This document shows, piece after piece, positions 11,981 through 23,386 of a DNA stretch of 64,000 nucleotides (position 1 is the first letter of the stretch; each line of letters begins with the position of its first letter). This stretch comes from Jaminaea rosea (lineage: Eukaryota; Basidiomycota; Exobasidiomycetes; Microstromatales), in assembly GCF_003144245.1 (NCBI RefSeq), contig NW_020289975.1, positions 372,001 to 436,000 of the forward strand, written 5' to 3'. Under the pieces are notes generated by a model. It was not told where the DNA came from, ran no database searches, and was given only the letters and a program-made list of their open reading frames with translations. A program made the translations under genes and the position numbers.

Positions 11981-12625
11981 CAGCAGTAGCAACAGTAGCA
12001 GGCAGCGGTCCCTCTCGTCTACATTGCTCCATTCTCACTCCCCTAGATTCACTTCTGTTGCCTTGCCTGCGCCTCTTCGGAGGCCCAGTTATAATTCTCC
12101 TCTGTCCTATCTCTCTTTTGTCTCTCCCATCTTCTGTTCGGACTCGCTTTCTCAACACAGTCACCCATTTGCTCGATGCGTAGGCTCTGTGTCCCGCTTG
12201 ACACCACTTCTTTCGCCCTCGACTACTCCTCGCCTTCGCTCACAACGCATCGTCTAGCGCAAGCAGCCGTCTATGAGATGAGATCTGATTTTCTTCTGTG
12301 AGTCGAGATCTTTCTGGTCGACGGAATATAGAGACATAGGTGTGAAAAGACAATTGAGATGAATGAGATGTGAGGATCGACGTCAAGGGACGACACCAGG
12401 CGCAGGCGTAGGCCAGCCGGGACCGACGACTACTCTGGTCGGCCGTGATGATAAGAAGGAGCGAAGGAAGCTACAGAGTGAGAGACGGGAACGATGCGGC
12501 GAGGCCTGGCGGCTAGGCGGCTAGGCGGCTGACACTGAGCTTGTCTTGGGGACAAAGCATGGAGGGAGGATTTGATCGATACAATTTGTGGCTAGGTCTG
12601 CGTGAAGCTATGCTACGTCCAACGA
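11981..12625. other. Convergent intergenic region, kinase / aquaporin
   Basis: This holds the 3' ends of two convergent genes. I see no coding signal. An imperfect octamer repeat, GGCGGCTA, runs for almost three units at 12508-12530. Confidence 0.5.
12508..12530. repeat. GGCGGCTA tandem octamer
   Basis: Two full units and one unit lacking its last base, in the probable aquaporin 3' UTR or the spacer beyond it. Confidence 0.85.
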
Positions 12626-14065
12626 TTAGATGGCACGCGCACGAGTGGCGCCTCCGACGAATGTGTCATCCGTCCCACCGCTGCTCGAGGTCCTCGAGGG
12701 CTTGTTCTTTGTGTAGGAGGACTGAGGTGCTCTGCGATTGTTGTTGCCCTGACCCTGCTGGTAGGGCTGGTCAGCCGTGACGCCGGTGCTGCTCGTCTGT
12801 TGGTCCTTCCAGTGGGAGGGAGTAGAAAGCGTCTCGTCGCCTTCAGCTGTGGGTCGCTGGTCGATGGTGACCTCAGGGACGTCTGCGAACTTGAACTCGT
12901 CCTCAGGCATCGTCTCGATGCTGCCGATGGCGTTGCCGTAGACGTCACGGATGACTTGCTTCTGTCCGTGACCATCCCCGGCGTCCATATCGGGCACAAT
13001 GGTGCCATACTTGAGCCAGACAAGCGTCTTGTAAAAAGCCGTGGTGAAGAGCGTGGCCGTGTAGGGAGCGATGTAGTAGATCCAGGCAAAGTTGTCAAAG
13101 GTGCCCGAGGCGACGTCCGGTCCAAGGGAGCGAGCGGGGTTGAGGCTGCCACCGGTGTACTTGGTAGCGAGGAGCTCAGCGAGGAAGAGAGCCAAGCCAA
13201 TGCCGATGGGGGCGAGGAAAGTTCCTTTGTGCTTTTCTCCTGCCAGCATGTAGACGGTAAAGAGGAGCATGCAGGTGCAGAAGAACTCGATCCAGAAGCC
13301 CTGGTTGACCGTTGTGCCGCCGTGAAGTGAAACGCGGGCGTTGATGGGTCCAGGGAAGAGGCCTTGAGTGAGGCCAGCAGCGGCGATGCCTCCTGCAAAC
13401 TGGCTGAGCGTCAGGGTAAGGCAGTCCATCCAGCTAAGGTTGCCCAGCAGCGTGAGGCCCAGGGTCAAGGCAGGATTGAAGAGGGAGCCCGTGACACGGA
13501 ACCAGACCCAAGCATTGACGGCGAGGGAGAAGCCAAAGCCCAAGCTCGAGAAGAGCAAGGCGCTCGTGTCAGGAGGACCATTGGGGTCTGCCGCCGTGTC
13601 GAAGTCGATCTTGTTGCTGGCTTGCGTGGCGATGCCGAAGGAGAAGAAGAGGAAGAGTACGGTGCCTACAAACTCGCAGATGAAGAGAACAATCTTGTTC
13701 TTGATCTCGAGGCCTGTATGCGTGCGTGGTGTGATGTGCAAGGGAAGGTGACGGCGGGTCAATCGAGGGTGCCGGATGAGCCAAGCGGTTCGCTGCAACT
13801 ACTCACGCTTGTGTAGAGACTCTCGGTAGCTTGTAGCCAACGTCGGGTGCGAGCGCTTAGGGTGCAAGATTGAGGGCAAGCCATCCTCGAGGACGAGTGT
13901 CTCGCGCTTGCGACCAGGAGAGGGAGGGAAGCCCGGGTGGAAGTCAGCTCCCTGCTGGCTGCTGCCGAAGCTCTGTTGGACGCCGGCCTGGGGACGAAGA
14001 GGAGAAGCGTTGTTCATCGTGTCCGCGCTTGGGTCGAATTGGTGCTGCTGTTGAGTGTGGCTCAT
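12626..14065 (-). CDS. Aquaporin (MIP family water channel)
   Basis: This is a membrane channel for water or small solutes. Exons are 13807-14065 and 12626-13713 (448 aa), joined by a phase-1 GTGAGT..CAG intron; the joined sequence reads LHKRLEIKNKIVLF. The N-terminus of about 75 residues is polar and probably cytosolic. Six hydrophobic segments follow, starting with CEFVGTVLFLFFSFG. The two half-helix motifs are NPALTLG and NPARSLGPD. Ser-Leu after the second NPAR, rather than the Asp-Phe typical of GlpF aquaglyceroporins, favours an orthodox water-channel type, but transport specificity cannot be settled from this. The C-terminal tail of about 130 residues is polar and Gln/Ser/Thr-rich. The open frame extends upstream of 14065 only with a TTG, so this ATG (MSHTQQQHQF) is chosen. 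Confidence 0.93.
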
Positions 14066-15238
14066 CGTGTGTGCGATGAAAGGGCGGATGGAACGAGGAT
14101 GAGTAGGAGTGGTGGGGAGGCAAGGGGGAGTGGACCGGCCAACAAGGGTAAAGACCAACGCGGTTAAGGGGAAGGGCGGATGAGGGGGAAGAAACGTCGG
14201 ACCGCTCGCCGTTTTGTACAGGTACGATGGATGACGTCTCCCAAGGGCGACATTGGGGTGTAGTGGAACTCGTCAGCAAGCGGCGCTTCGTCAGAGGGCA
14301 CGGGCCTGTCTCAGGGTGGATCGAGGGGCTCGAGGGGGTCGACGACTTTTTCCCCTTAGCCTCCTCGACGTCGTCTCGCCCTGTCTTCGCTCAGAGCTCA
14401 TCTGTTGTGCCGCTGTGTCGAATCCTCATCGTTGCCTGTGATGACGCCGCGGCGGCGGCCCTGAAGCTAGCATTTGGTGCGCGGCGGCGCCATCTTGGTG
14501 CCCTGTGCCGCGTCAGACCCGATGATCCGTCACCACGCGTCATCTGCTACCCGCAGACTCAAATCATTGGTCGCTTCTCGCCCCATGGTATCGCTTGCAA
14601 CGCTGATCAATGACTTGCTCGCACCGTCGCTTTTCCCAAGGCTACGTCAGGCCTAGATCTCGCGATCCACGACGAAGAGATCCGTGTAGCACTGTGTGAA
14701 CCAACAGAAGGGGCCGAGGGGTGGGCGACTCTTGACGACGATGACAGCCTCCGATTGGGAGTCAGACGGGCGTCGAGGTGAGCCAAGGTCGAGCGGAAAG
14801 GGCTCGTCGCTGGCAAACGGCCCGCTGCACCCCGGCACACTCGCCCTACCCAGCAGCATCCGAAGCGAGGCCTCTCAGAGCCGCCATCTAGTGATCAGAC
14901 CTCTTCGCACCTTCACTACCCTCGTCACCAAAAGGATCTGATCGTCGCAATCACAATGACGGGACAGCTTCTCCAGATGAAAAGAAGTGACGCCCATGCA
15001 GGCATGCGGAAGCATCAATGACGTCGCTTCGCCACATAGATGTCGACGTTGCCAAACAAACAAAGGCTCGGTGCAGGCCATGTCGATGTCGATGTCGCTG
15101 GCCTGGATGAGGATTTGATATACGGCTAGCGAATGGAAGAGGGTCGCGAGCACCGATGACTGATACCATCTCTTGAAAAGGACTTTACCATCGTCCATCA
15201 CGCACAGCGTCGCCTCTTGGCTCATTCCCATAATCGCC
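14066..15238. promoter_or_regulatory. Divergent intergenic region, aquaporin / membrane protein
   Basis: It must contain the aquaporin leader and the upstream part of the membrane-protein gene, possibly including an unrecognised first exon of the latter. The + frame of that gene is open back to a stop at 15161. An ATG in good context occurs at 14956 (CACAATGAC) but opens only a 22-codon frame, and I could not find a convincing donor for it. A 128-codon + frame at 14227-14613 shows no recognisable motif. Confidence 0.4.
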
Positions 15239-18200
15239 ATGCCTCTGATCAGTGAGCCATGGGCGGTACCAGACTCGGAGTCATCGCGCCTCGTGGCCTT
15301 GTCAGCCCATCTGAATCCCGGCGTCGCACAATCTCTGGCACGAGCATGCTTCTGGCTGGGCCCCTTCACCATGGGCGCAGTCACCTGGGAGACATTGTCG
15401 ACGTTGCCAAGCAACTTTACCGCCCTCATCAACGTAGCGACAGATGGTAATCGCCGACTTAGCCGCCGGACATTCGACGCTGCAATGCGATTGAGCACTC
15501 TCATCTCGCAAGCAGCCTGCCTCGCCGCCCTAGCCATCTACAACGCATGGACGCATGGCGACCCCGAGATTGGCTGCGGGTCATGGCCTCGGGCATTCGT
15601 GGGAATGTCTGCTTTAGCCGTCAGCTTTGCCGTAAGCGTCTTTCTGCTGCAGGTTCTCAAGATGGCCCGACTTCCCATACCAGTAATCTGCTTGATTGGC
15701 TTTCTCGGCGTAGCACAATTGGTTCTCACGCTTGCGTCCATCGACGCCTGGCACGGAGGACTCAGGCCTAGCGGAGCGGCTTGCTACATTCGCATCTCGA
15801 GATGGTTTGGTGCATTCAGGTGAGTGCCAAGCGGCGAAGCCCCTTGTAGGTCGCAGGTGCTGAGACTTACAGCTTGTCCTCGATTACAGCCTCCTGCCCC
15901 TCATCGCCCTGTTCGTGGCCATCAGCACGCTTACCGTCGGCATATCTCAAGAGCGCATTCGCATCTCCTCAAGTCGTCGCCTTCAAAGGCCTAAGAACCT
16001 GCCTTTTACACCCCCAGTCGATGACCGACCAGCGGAGAAGACTGCATCTGAGAGCCATCTCGATCGGCTCTATCGCGCAGCAGGCGTCGAGCCACCCAAT
16101 GCAGACGATGCAGAGCAGGTCGATGCGATCGGCCGCTCCTTCCTCAAGCTTAGTAATAGCGATGCAGGGTCCATCGTTTCGGCTGATAGGCATAGCGAGC
16201 GCTCCTTCGAAGCGCTACGACGCTATAGTGCGTGGGCCATTCCCACGGCTGTGACCCTTCTCTGCGGCTGCATCATCGCATTCATGGACCTCTCGCCAAT
16301 TCTGCCTCTGTGAGTGCGAGGGTATCGCGGGCGAAGCATTGACCCTCGCTTACATCCTTTCTTTCCCTCGCAGCGTCTATCAACCGATTCTCATAGTCAT
16401 CCCGACTCTTTGCGCCAATCGTCTCTGCAGCATGCGCATCACCTCAAGCGACCCCCGTCGCTCAACGGCATGCAATTCGGGCTCAAGCGGCAGCATGAGT
16501 CGCGACGGCCTAGGCAGCACCTTGACCGACCACAAGGCCACTCGTAGAGCCGGTCGCTTCCAGCCCCTTCAGCTGCGACTCGGTCACAGCAACGCGCCAT
16601 CTTCGCGTACGAGCACCATCGATAATCTGGGAAGCAACGACGTTGCGATCGGTGGCATTCGCAAGGTGGGCACGGCTCGCTTCTTGATGCATCACGCCAG
16701 TGGTCAGTCGTTGCGCGCCCATTTCATGAACGACGGCAAGCAGCGACAACGGCAACAGCAGCAAGAGTCACAGCGTCACGGTAGCCTTCGCCACAATCCA
16801 GCAGGCAGCGTAGAGAACTTCGTGCAGCGATCTGGCGCCATCAGCGGCCCAATGCTCGGTCCTTCCTCCAGCATGCGCATGGCCATCCCGCCTGCCACCA
16901 ACCTACCAGACGGCTTCTTCCGTGCTTCGACCGCTGCCTCTTCCAGCGCAAGGACGGAGGAGACCTCCTCGCCTACCACGATGATGCGAATTCGGACCGA
17001 TGATGCACATGGAGATCAAGATCCGTGGAAGAGTGCACTGCTCCAGCCGCCTCAAGGCGCCGCTTTCCGCTCCTATGATAATTTGAGGAGCATGCAGCGC
17101 TTACAAGATGCTGGTGTCGCCGTAGGACCTGGAGGCGTGACATCGCTTGCTCCGGTGCCGAGGCGAAAGAAGGCTTCACTGACCTTTAAGACTCGGGCCG
17201 CCTCCAGTCGACCGGGCAGCGATTCAAAGAAGCAAGACGCCTCGACGTCAAGCACAGCAGCTGCTGCGGATGTAGCTGAAGGCAGCGTTGCGCCTTCCTC
17301 GCAGCGCGACAGCCTTTTATCTTCCCAGCAGTCGCGTCCCAGCAGTGGCGGCAAAGAGGGCGCGGGCGATCACCCAGCTCTCACCGCAAGAGACGAGGCC
17401 TTCCGTACCATTTCAACTCAGCCACCATCTCTCGCCGCAGCTGGCACGGCAATGGCCGACAGACTTGCTCCCACGACGACCGACTCAAACAGCATGCTCC
17501 GCTCAAGCGATCGCAGTGCCAATGACTCGCAATTACAACCTCGCAACAGCGATGCACGCCACTCGTCGCAGGAGCTCGATCCTGACCCACACCTCCTACG
17601 CGAAGACAGCGGAGAGGGAGGTGAAGGGACGTATCGCTTCTCTGGGCCTGGACGACCGCTCTCGATGGCTTTCGAGCCCTCTGCGCCGCGGGATGGGTCT
17701 ATAGAACTCAATGGCAGCGAAGCAGGCGGACCAACTTCTGATCGCGGGTCTCTACAGTCGATGGGTAAGCACACGCACGGTGGCGCTGGCACTGCTGCTG
17801 GGCCAGATTCTGTACCCATGCAACCCTCGCTCTCCTCCTCGTCGGGTACGGGTGGTGCTCGCAAGCCTCGCGTTCTGGTTCCAGCACCAAAGACGGCCAC
17901 CACGCCATCGGCGAAGAGCGTCTCGCTCGCCGACCTGGACGACGATGAGCTCAAGCAAGTACTCGACGCCCGCGGCTTCGCCATCGATGACGCCGGTGGA
18001 ATCACGAGAGCCAAACGTCTATCCAACGGGTCAATTGCCTCTTCGCGCATGAGTAGGGAAGAAGCATTCGCACTGGCACTGGCGCAGAGGAAGTTCGAGG
18101 CCGACGAGGAGAAGAGGGCGGGAAAGGCTATGGCGGGTGATCAGAGGCAACAGCAGCTTCAGGCTCCAGCGCCTGCGTCACAGGCTGCGGAGACAGAGTC

Positions 18201-18945
18201 CTCCTTCGGTCTGCGAGATATTGCTGGCAATCCACGGCTCCGGCAGCGACAAGAAGACCTCCAGGAAGACGAGGAGGTCGAAGCTATGCAGCAGGAAGCA
18301 GAATTGCAGCAGCCGGGCAAGAAGCAGCGCAAAGACAAGCAACGTGCTGATACCCAACCACAAAGCGACCGCGATCCCCGCAAGCCCTTCTTCCGCAATA
18401 TCCTTCCCATGGGCATGCCTGAGCGGACCAACTCCTCCACCTCCGCAACTGGTCTTGTCCGTGGTCTCCGAAAGCGTCCTTCACAATTGAGCGAAGAAGA
18501 ACGCAAACCCTCGGACGGCTCGAATCGTAGCGACCCTACGGCGATTACGAGCTCGTCAGGCGGGAACTCGAGTGGGCAACAGAGCTCTAACTCTGGTTCG
18601 GGAGGGGCCGGCAATTCGAGCGTGAGCGGGGATGCGCCTAGTGGGAGAATGGTACTTGTTGGCCGTCGAGTAGGAGTAGGCGAGCGCGGAGCCCTGCCAG
18701 AGGGAAGTAGGATCCTCTCCAGGATCACGTCGGGACAAGTGCACCCGCAGCCATTTGAACAGGGAGCGGTGAAGACCAAGACTAGCTTTGGGCCAAGGTC
18801 GCAGCACCAACAGCAACCGCAAGCCCTGCCGGTGGCCAGGTCGCTGAGGAGTAAAGCGAGCGGCAGTGAGGGCGGTCAGTCTGCCAAGAGCCGGGACACG
18901 TTCGGCGGGAGCTTCGGCGCAAGAAGTGTAGCTGGGAGTGGGTAA
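15239..18945 (+). CDS. Seven-helix membrane protein with very long cytosolic tail
   Basis: I do not recognise the family with confidence. Exons are 15239-15819, 15890-16309 and 16374-18945 (1,190 aa from this start); both introns are phase 2 with clean GTGAGT..CAG borders. About seven hydrophobic segments are visible: ACFWLGPFTMGAVTW, LISQAACLAALAIYNAW, VGMSALAVSFAVSVFLLQ, IPVICLIGFLGVAQLVLTL, LLPLIALFVAISTLTVGI, IPTAVTLLCGCIIAFM and VYQPILIVIPTLCANRL. A loop of about 95 residues separates helices 5 and 6. After the last helix come some 830 residues of Ser/Gln/Arg-rich tail, with an acidic Gln-rich patch near 18240-18330. The architecture resembles a receptor (GPCR-like or the fungal DUF6534 type), but that is inference. 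The start is uncertain: the frame is open back to 15161, and SVASWLIPIIAMPLI just before this ATG may belong to the protein through an upstream exon. Confidence 0.75.
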
Positions 18946-19085
18946 GAAGTGCCTTTCGATGCTGTGCGCGCTTTGAACAGATACCTAAAATTAAAGATAT
19001 ACCAAATGAGACCCAATCGACCGATGCCCACGCCCCGGCGCAATGCAGCGCCCCTTACCTGCTTTCTTGCCGCCCCTTGACATGC

Positions 19086-22000
19086 TCAGAATCCGCCCAT
19101 CCTCCTCTTCGCAGGCCTACCTCCATCTTCCGGATGGCCGGACTTCCTGCCCTTCTTCTTGTGCCTTTTACCGGTAGGCGGAAGCGGCTGAGAAGATGCA
19201 GCTGCCTGCCAGTGAGCCGGTTGAGATGCGAAGCTTGAGTCACCGGCATGCGCCGGCTGGCTCTGCGCGCCCACTCGTGGAGACATGGAAGACGCCATCT
19301 GACTGTCGCTCATCTGCTGCGACTGCGATCCAGCCCCAAGAGGGGCTCTCTGAAGGAATCTGGTCGCTCCACTCCCAACGCCCCCCGCCACGGCCTGAGA
19401 ACGACGACGATGCGCTACATCACCACTCGCCTCACCCGTACCTGTCCCGGTTGCAGTGCCCGTATGCGTACTAGAGCTGACGATACTCGGCGGAGCCAAC
19501 CTCCTTGCCGCCCTTCTGTCGACGCTAGCCGGGACGACTGCGGAAGAGGAAGCGACGGGCGTGCCTGTAGGAGGAAGGGAGGAGCTTCCACGTTGCGAGG
19601 TCCGCAACGGGGCTGCCGACGACCCCTCTCCATGCGCACCTATGCTGCCCAGTCCAGCAGCCCACACGCTCCGCCTTGCCACGATGGCCCTCGCTGCATC
19701 GTCAGACAACCAAGCACTGGCAGCGCTCTCCGCTCCGCTCGTCCAACCACCCGCGCCGCCTACGGAAGAAGTCCATCCCCCGCTCTCTATATCGCTCAGA
19801 CCTGAGGCGAGGGCACTAGCACTCGCACTTGCAGACCTCGAGCGCGATCGAGAGCGTTCGGAGCCTTGCGATGCCCAGCCGCTTCCTGCGCTATCAGCAG
19901 AGCTGTACCCTCCCTCGGCGGTGCGCCTCGCCGCGTCCAGAAGGACGTAAGGGTCGGAGTAGGTATAATAGGAGGGGTCATTCTCTGCCGAGGTCGGGTC
20001 GAGGGAGGTGAGAGGCCAGGTGGAGAGGAGCAGACGAGATGCGAGGGTGGTGGGCGCGCTGCCAGGAGCAGCACCGCTGTTCTTACGCTTGGTGGGCTGG
20101 AAGTAGGAGAAGTGGATCGGCTCCGGTGGAGGGTAGCGTCGCGACGCCTCTTCCTCTATCGTAGGCTCTCGAGCATCCTCATCGTCGCTAAAGTCGTCCT
20201 CAACATCACTGTCTAGCTCGCGCTGGATCGGCCCTCCGCCCATGCGGGCCATCTTGCTGCGAAGCGATTCGCTTTGGTGACGAGCACCGCTTGGGAGGCG
20301 ATCCTGTCTTGATGATCGGCCAGCACCTCCCCGAGTCGCGACTGTTGCCGCGTCCCACTCGGTCGACGTTTGTGCGACTGTACCGAACTCCTCTGCCGAC
20401 GGAAGGGGAAGCGAAGGGAGAGCTTCGATGGTGATGGGTCTAGGTGACCACACCTCGTTCGACAAGACGAGGTGATGAATCAGCTGCCAGATCGAGCTCG
20501 TCATGTCGCTCAAAGCTGTAGGGTCCGTGTTGCTTGCGGCATAGCGCCGCACGATAGCCTCGACATGCCGTTGCCAGGTTGCTTGCTCGGCTTGCTCGTC
20601 TGTGACTTGGCTTTGAGATTGCTTGCCGTCCTGCGATCCGTTCTGACGCGTTTCGTCCTCGACCGCCTCGGCAACCCTCAGCAACGTTGCCATGGGCCAT
20701 CGCTCACCATCCCACCAAAGACCGCTGGCAAGAGCCCGGCATGCGGTCAGGGCGGCAATCAGGTCGGCATTGATGCCTGCCTGAATTCTCGCTTTGCCGA
20801 GGGCAAGCAGCGTGTGAGGTGCAGACAGGCTGGAAATGGCGCCTGGTCCGTACCAGAAGGGAGTCAGGCTGCCGACGACGCAAGGTGAGCCTGTAGATAT
20901 TGTCGAGGACGAGCCATGCAGTGATGCGAGGGCCATGAGGTCCTGTCCAGTGACCATGCTACCGCAGGGCACCTCGCCTACGATGCTCAGCGCCCTCGGC
21001 ATCCGGGCAATCGCGTCGTACTGTGCCTCCCCTCTCCCTGTTGGCACATCCTGCATAGCATTCATCCGAGCCCATGTCGTAGCGAAATCGACTGTCGTGG
21101 CATCCTTGCGGTCTTCGACCGACCATGTAGACCCAGCCCAACTAGCTGCGTGAGCGGCTTCGACCTGGCCTACCCGACGAGCAGCGAGGACGCCATGTCC
21201 TTCCTGTGCCGCAATGAGCGCGCGTAGCTCGTGCACAGCCTGGCTTTGATACACGGTAATCGGTAGCGGATCGCGCGGGACTTGGCTGCCTTCCTGACTG
21301 TTGGATGCTTTGGGTCCGCGATAGCACCATCCAGTGAGCCAGACCTCTCCTGTAGTCGCGTCACGTTGCAATGTCGCCCACTTGCCTAGCACGTCCCTCG
21401 TCACTGAGCTTCTGCGCCATCTTCGCCAGGGACTATCAAGCTGATGGTCGACAGGTAGCAGTTGCTTCCACAATGCGACTACAGGCGCTTCTTTCGGTGC
21501 CAGATCCTTCATAGCAGCCCATTCACAAGGGCCATGCGCCTGCCAAGCTCGAGTTACGCGTCTCTGCCCCGCTGTCTCGTCTGCGAGAGCGAGGGAACAG
21601 CCGATTCCGTACAGTGTCGTCGTTGAGTCGCGTGTCGAGGATAGCAGCACAGCTGAGTAGCCTCTTTGTCCTTTCGCATGTGTGAGGCCGGGGAGGAAGG
21701 TCAGGGTAAGAGTGTCGTCGTCGAAGTGACGATTGTGAGGGATAGTGAGGAGTTGCTGCCGTGGATCTACTGCGTCCAGTACGTGGAGGGACGTTGACGA
21801 GGCGGCGATTAGGAGTGGCAGGCCGGCTTCATCTGAGTGATCCATTGTTCGTGAGAGAGGATGAGGCAGGCTCAGGTTGATGAGAGCGTGTAGACGTGAC
21901 CGTCGAAGGTGAGTTGTCGAGGGTGCGGCTTCGAAGACGGACTCGATGCGGCCTTCTGTGTCGCCATCACGCAGGTCAACCACCCACACGGCATGATCGG

Positions 22001-23105
22001 TGGACAGGATGACCGACTCGGAGCCATACGCATCAGACCAAGCGACACGACAGCGATGATTGCGTCTTGCGGGCTTGTCTTCCTCTGCCAAATCCGGCTG
22101 CGGAGGCAAAGGCGAGTTGGAAACGCGCTGCAGGCGATGACCACGACTGAGCCATTTGTTATCGCCGGAGCGCAGCAAGTCGACGCTCCACTGCCATATG
22201 TTGCCCTGCGTGTCCACAATGAGGGCGGTTGAGCGTGACGAGGGGTCCCAGGCCACGTCTGAGACTGGGTAGCGGTCCAGCGAGAAAGTGGCGGCGGGGG
22301 GTGACGAGGAGAACTCGACGTCGTCTTTGTCTCGCTCCGCATATACTTGTCGAGTCAGTATTGTTGCGATGCTATTCAGGGTGTACGGCGGCAGCGGTCT
22401 TGAAGCCTTGTCGTGCTTTCGAGACGTGACGCGGTGGATTGCGCAGAAGTGCAGCGCGGTGAGGGTACGGATGGAGATCCATGGCCCTTCGTGGTGACGA
22501 GACCCAGGCATAGCAGGCTCATTAGGGGCAAGGGAGATATCGACGATGGGCGAGTCGGAGATGAAGGCTGGTAGCAGGATTGGTCGAAGGGTCGGTTGAT
22601 CGCGATTGTCAAGTTGTCCTTTTGTCTTGCTGCGCCTTCTTCGACGCTTGCTGCCGTCCGCAGTTACCCCAGGAGGGTGTAGTGTCGAGATGTAGATGTT
22701 CTCGTTGCGAGAACCGCCCACGTTGACTATGAGGGAGACGTTGCTGGCAGCGAGGTATGGAGTGATGAGGACCTTGCATCCAGTTGAAGGAGTGCGAGAT
22801 TGCTGAGCTTCGCCAAGCAGATCTCGCAGGACTTCATCGGGCGCATCTTGAAACTCTGGATGCTTGCCTCGCAGATACTCTGTAGAGGACTGAGCACCCT
22901 TTGCATCTGATGGACTTGCATAGTTGCTTGCTCGCGATGCCGGGAAGATAGCCAGCGGCTGCGAAGCAGGACGAGGAAGAATGAGGTTGCCCTGCCTTCG
23001 ATTGCCAAATGCTGGCTCGAGACGTGTGCCAGTAGAGGAGCCTTCGCCGCGATCTTGAATCCATACGGATCCTCGCGAGCCCACGTCTGCTATGTGGCCG
23101 TCCAT
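19086..23105 (-). CDS. Rrn6/TAF1C-like RNA polymerase I initiation factor
   Basis: A single-exon gene of 1,339 aa, probably the Rrn6-type subunit of the Pol I core factor that recruits polymerase to rDNA promoters in the nucleolus. The N-terminal half has WD40-like repeats, for example VSDVAWDPSSRSTALIVDTQ followed by GNIWQWSVDLL, and AVWVVDLRDGDTEGR. The middle is helical, and the last 300 residues are low-complexity with a strongly basic end (GKRHKKKGRKSG, then PAKRRMGGF). Propeller, then helical region, then lysine-rich C-terminus ending in Gly-Phe is the Rrn6 layout as I know it. The assignment rests on that architecture plus the tail, so another WD-repeat nuclear protein cannot be excluded. 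The open frame continues upstream only to a TTG; the ATG at 23105 gives MDGHIADVGSRGS. It lies 281 bp from the divergent dehydrogenase. Confidence 0.65.
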   Translation of the reverse strand: MDGHIADVGSRGSVWIQDRGEGSSTGTRLEPAFGNRRQGNLILPRPASQPLAIFPASRASNYASPSDAKGAQSSTEYLRGKHPEFQDAPDEVLRDLLGEAQQSRTPSTGCKVLITPYLAASNVSLIVNVGGSRNENIYISTLHPPGVTADGSKRRRRRSKTKGQLDNRDQPTLRPILLPAFISDSPIVDISLAPNEPAMPGSRHHEGPWISIRTLTALHFCAIHRVTSRKHDKASRPLPPYTLNSIATILTRQVYAERDKDDVEFSSSPPAATFSLDRYPVSDVAWDPSSRSTALIVDTQGNIWQWSVDLLRSGDNKWLSRGHRLQRVSNSPLPPQPDLAEEDKPARRNHRCRVAWSDAYGSESVILSTDHAVWVVDLRDGDTEGRIESVFEAAPSTTHLRRSRLHALINLSLPHPLSRTMDHSDEAGLPLLIAASSTSLHVLDAVDPRQQLLTIPHNRHFDDDTLTLTFLPGLTHAKGQRGYSAVLLSSTRDSTTTLYGIGCSLALADETAGQRRVTRAWQAHGPCEWAAMKDLAPKEAPVVALWKQLLPVDHQLDSPWRRWRRSSVTRDVLGKWATLQRDATTGEVWLTGWCYRGPKASNSQEGSQVPRDPLPITVYQSQAVHELRALIAAQEGHGVLAARRVGQVEAAHAASWAGSTWSVEDRKDATTVDFATTWARMNAMQDVPTGRGEAQYDAIARMPRALSIVGEVPCGSMVTGQDLMALASLHGSSSTISTGSPCVVGSLTPFWYGPGAISSLSAPHTLLALGKARIQAGINADLIAALTACRALASGLWWDGERWPMATLLRVAEAVEDETRQNGSQDGKQSQSQVTDEQAEQATWQRHVEAIVRRYAASNTDPTALSDMTSSIWQLIHHLVLSNEVWSPRPITIEALPSLPLPSAEEFGTVAQTSTEWDAATVATRGGAGRSSRQDRLPSGARHQSESLRSKMARMGGGPIQRELDSDVEDDFSDDEDAREPTIEEEASRRYPPPEPIHFSYFQPTKRKNSGAAPGSAPTTLASRLLLSTWPLTSLDPTSAENDPSYYTYSDPYVLLDAARRTAEGGYSSADSAGSGWASQGSERSRSRSRSASASASALASGLSDIESGGWTSSVGGAGGWTSGAESAASAWLSDDAARAIVARRSVWAAGLGSIGAHGEGSSAAPLRTSQRGSSSLPPTGTPVASSSAVVPASVDRRAARRLAPPSIVSSSTHTGTATGTGTGEASGDVAHRRRSQAVAGGVGSGATRFLQRAPLGAGSQSQQMSDSQMASSMSPRVGAQSQPAHAGDSSFASQPAHWQAAASSQPLPPTGKRHKKKGRKSGHPEDGGRPAKRRMGGF

Positions 23106-23386
23106 GTCATGTTGACAATGGGAGTAAGGTGGTGTGGATCCGATGATCAAAACGAGGCGCGACTTTGCTTTCTGACCTCAAATTCTTGTCCGCCTCGTCT
23201 CTCCGTCCTCCGCGTTTGCGTGCAGTCCACCGCGCTCCGCATGGGCCACTTGAATTGACTTCGCATTGAATGCCGAGAGTGCCGAAGGATTTACCCCAGA
23301 TGATGCCACACTCCACTTGAGATGAGCCCTCCGCCATCTCTTCTTCTTACGGTCCATCTCATTGCCATCACTCGACGACGCACGCA

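Noticed and set aside
14227-14613. 128-codon + strand frame with ATG between aquaporin and membrane protein
   Set aside because: No motif, no codon pattern like its neighbours, and no splice link to the following gene.
14875-15537. 220-codon minus-strand frame opposite the membrane protein's first exon
   Set aside because: Most of it mirrors the + strand coding sequence, whose hydrophobic helices and splice joins are clear.
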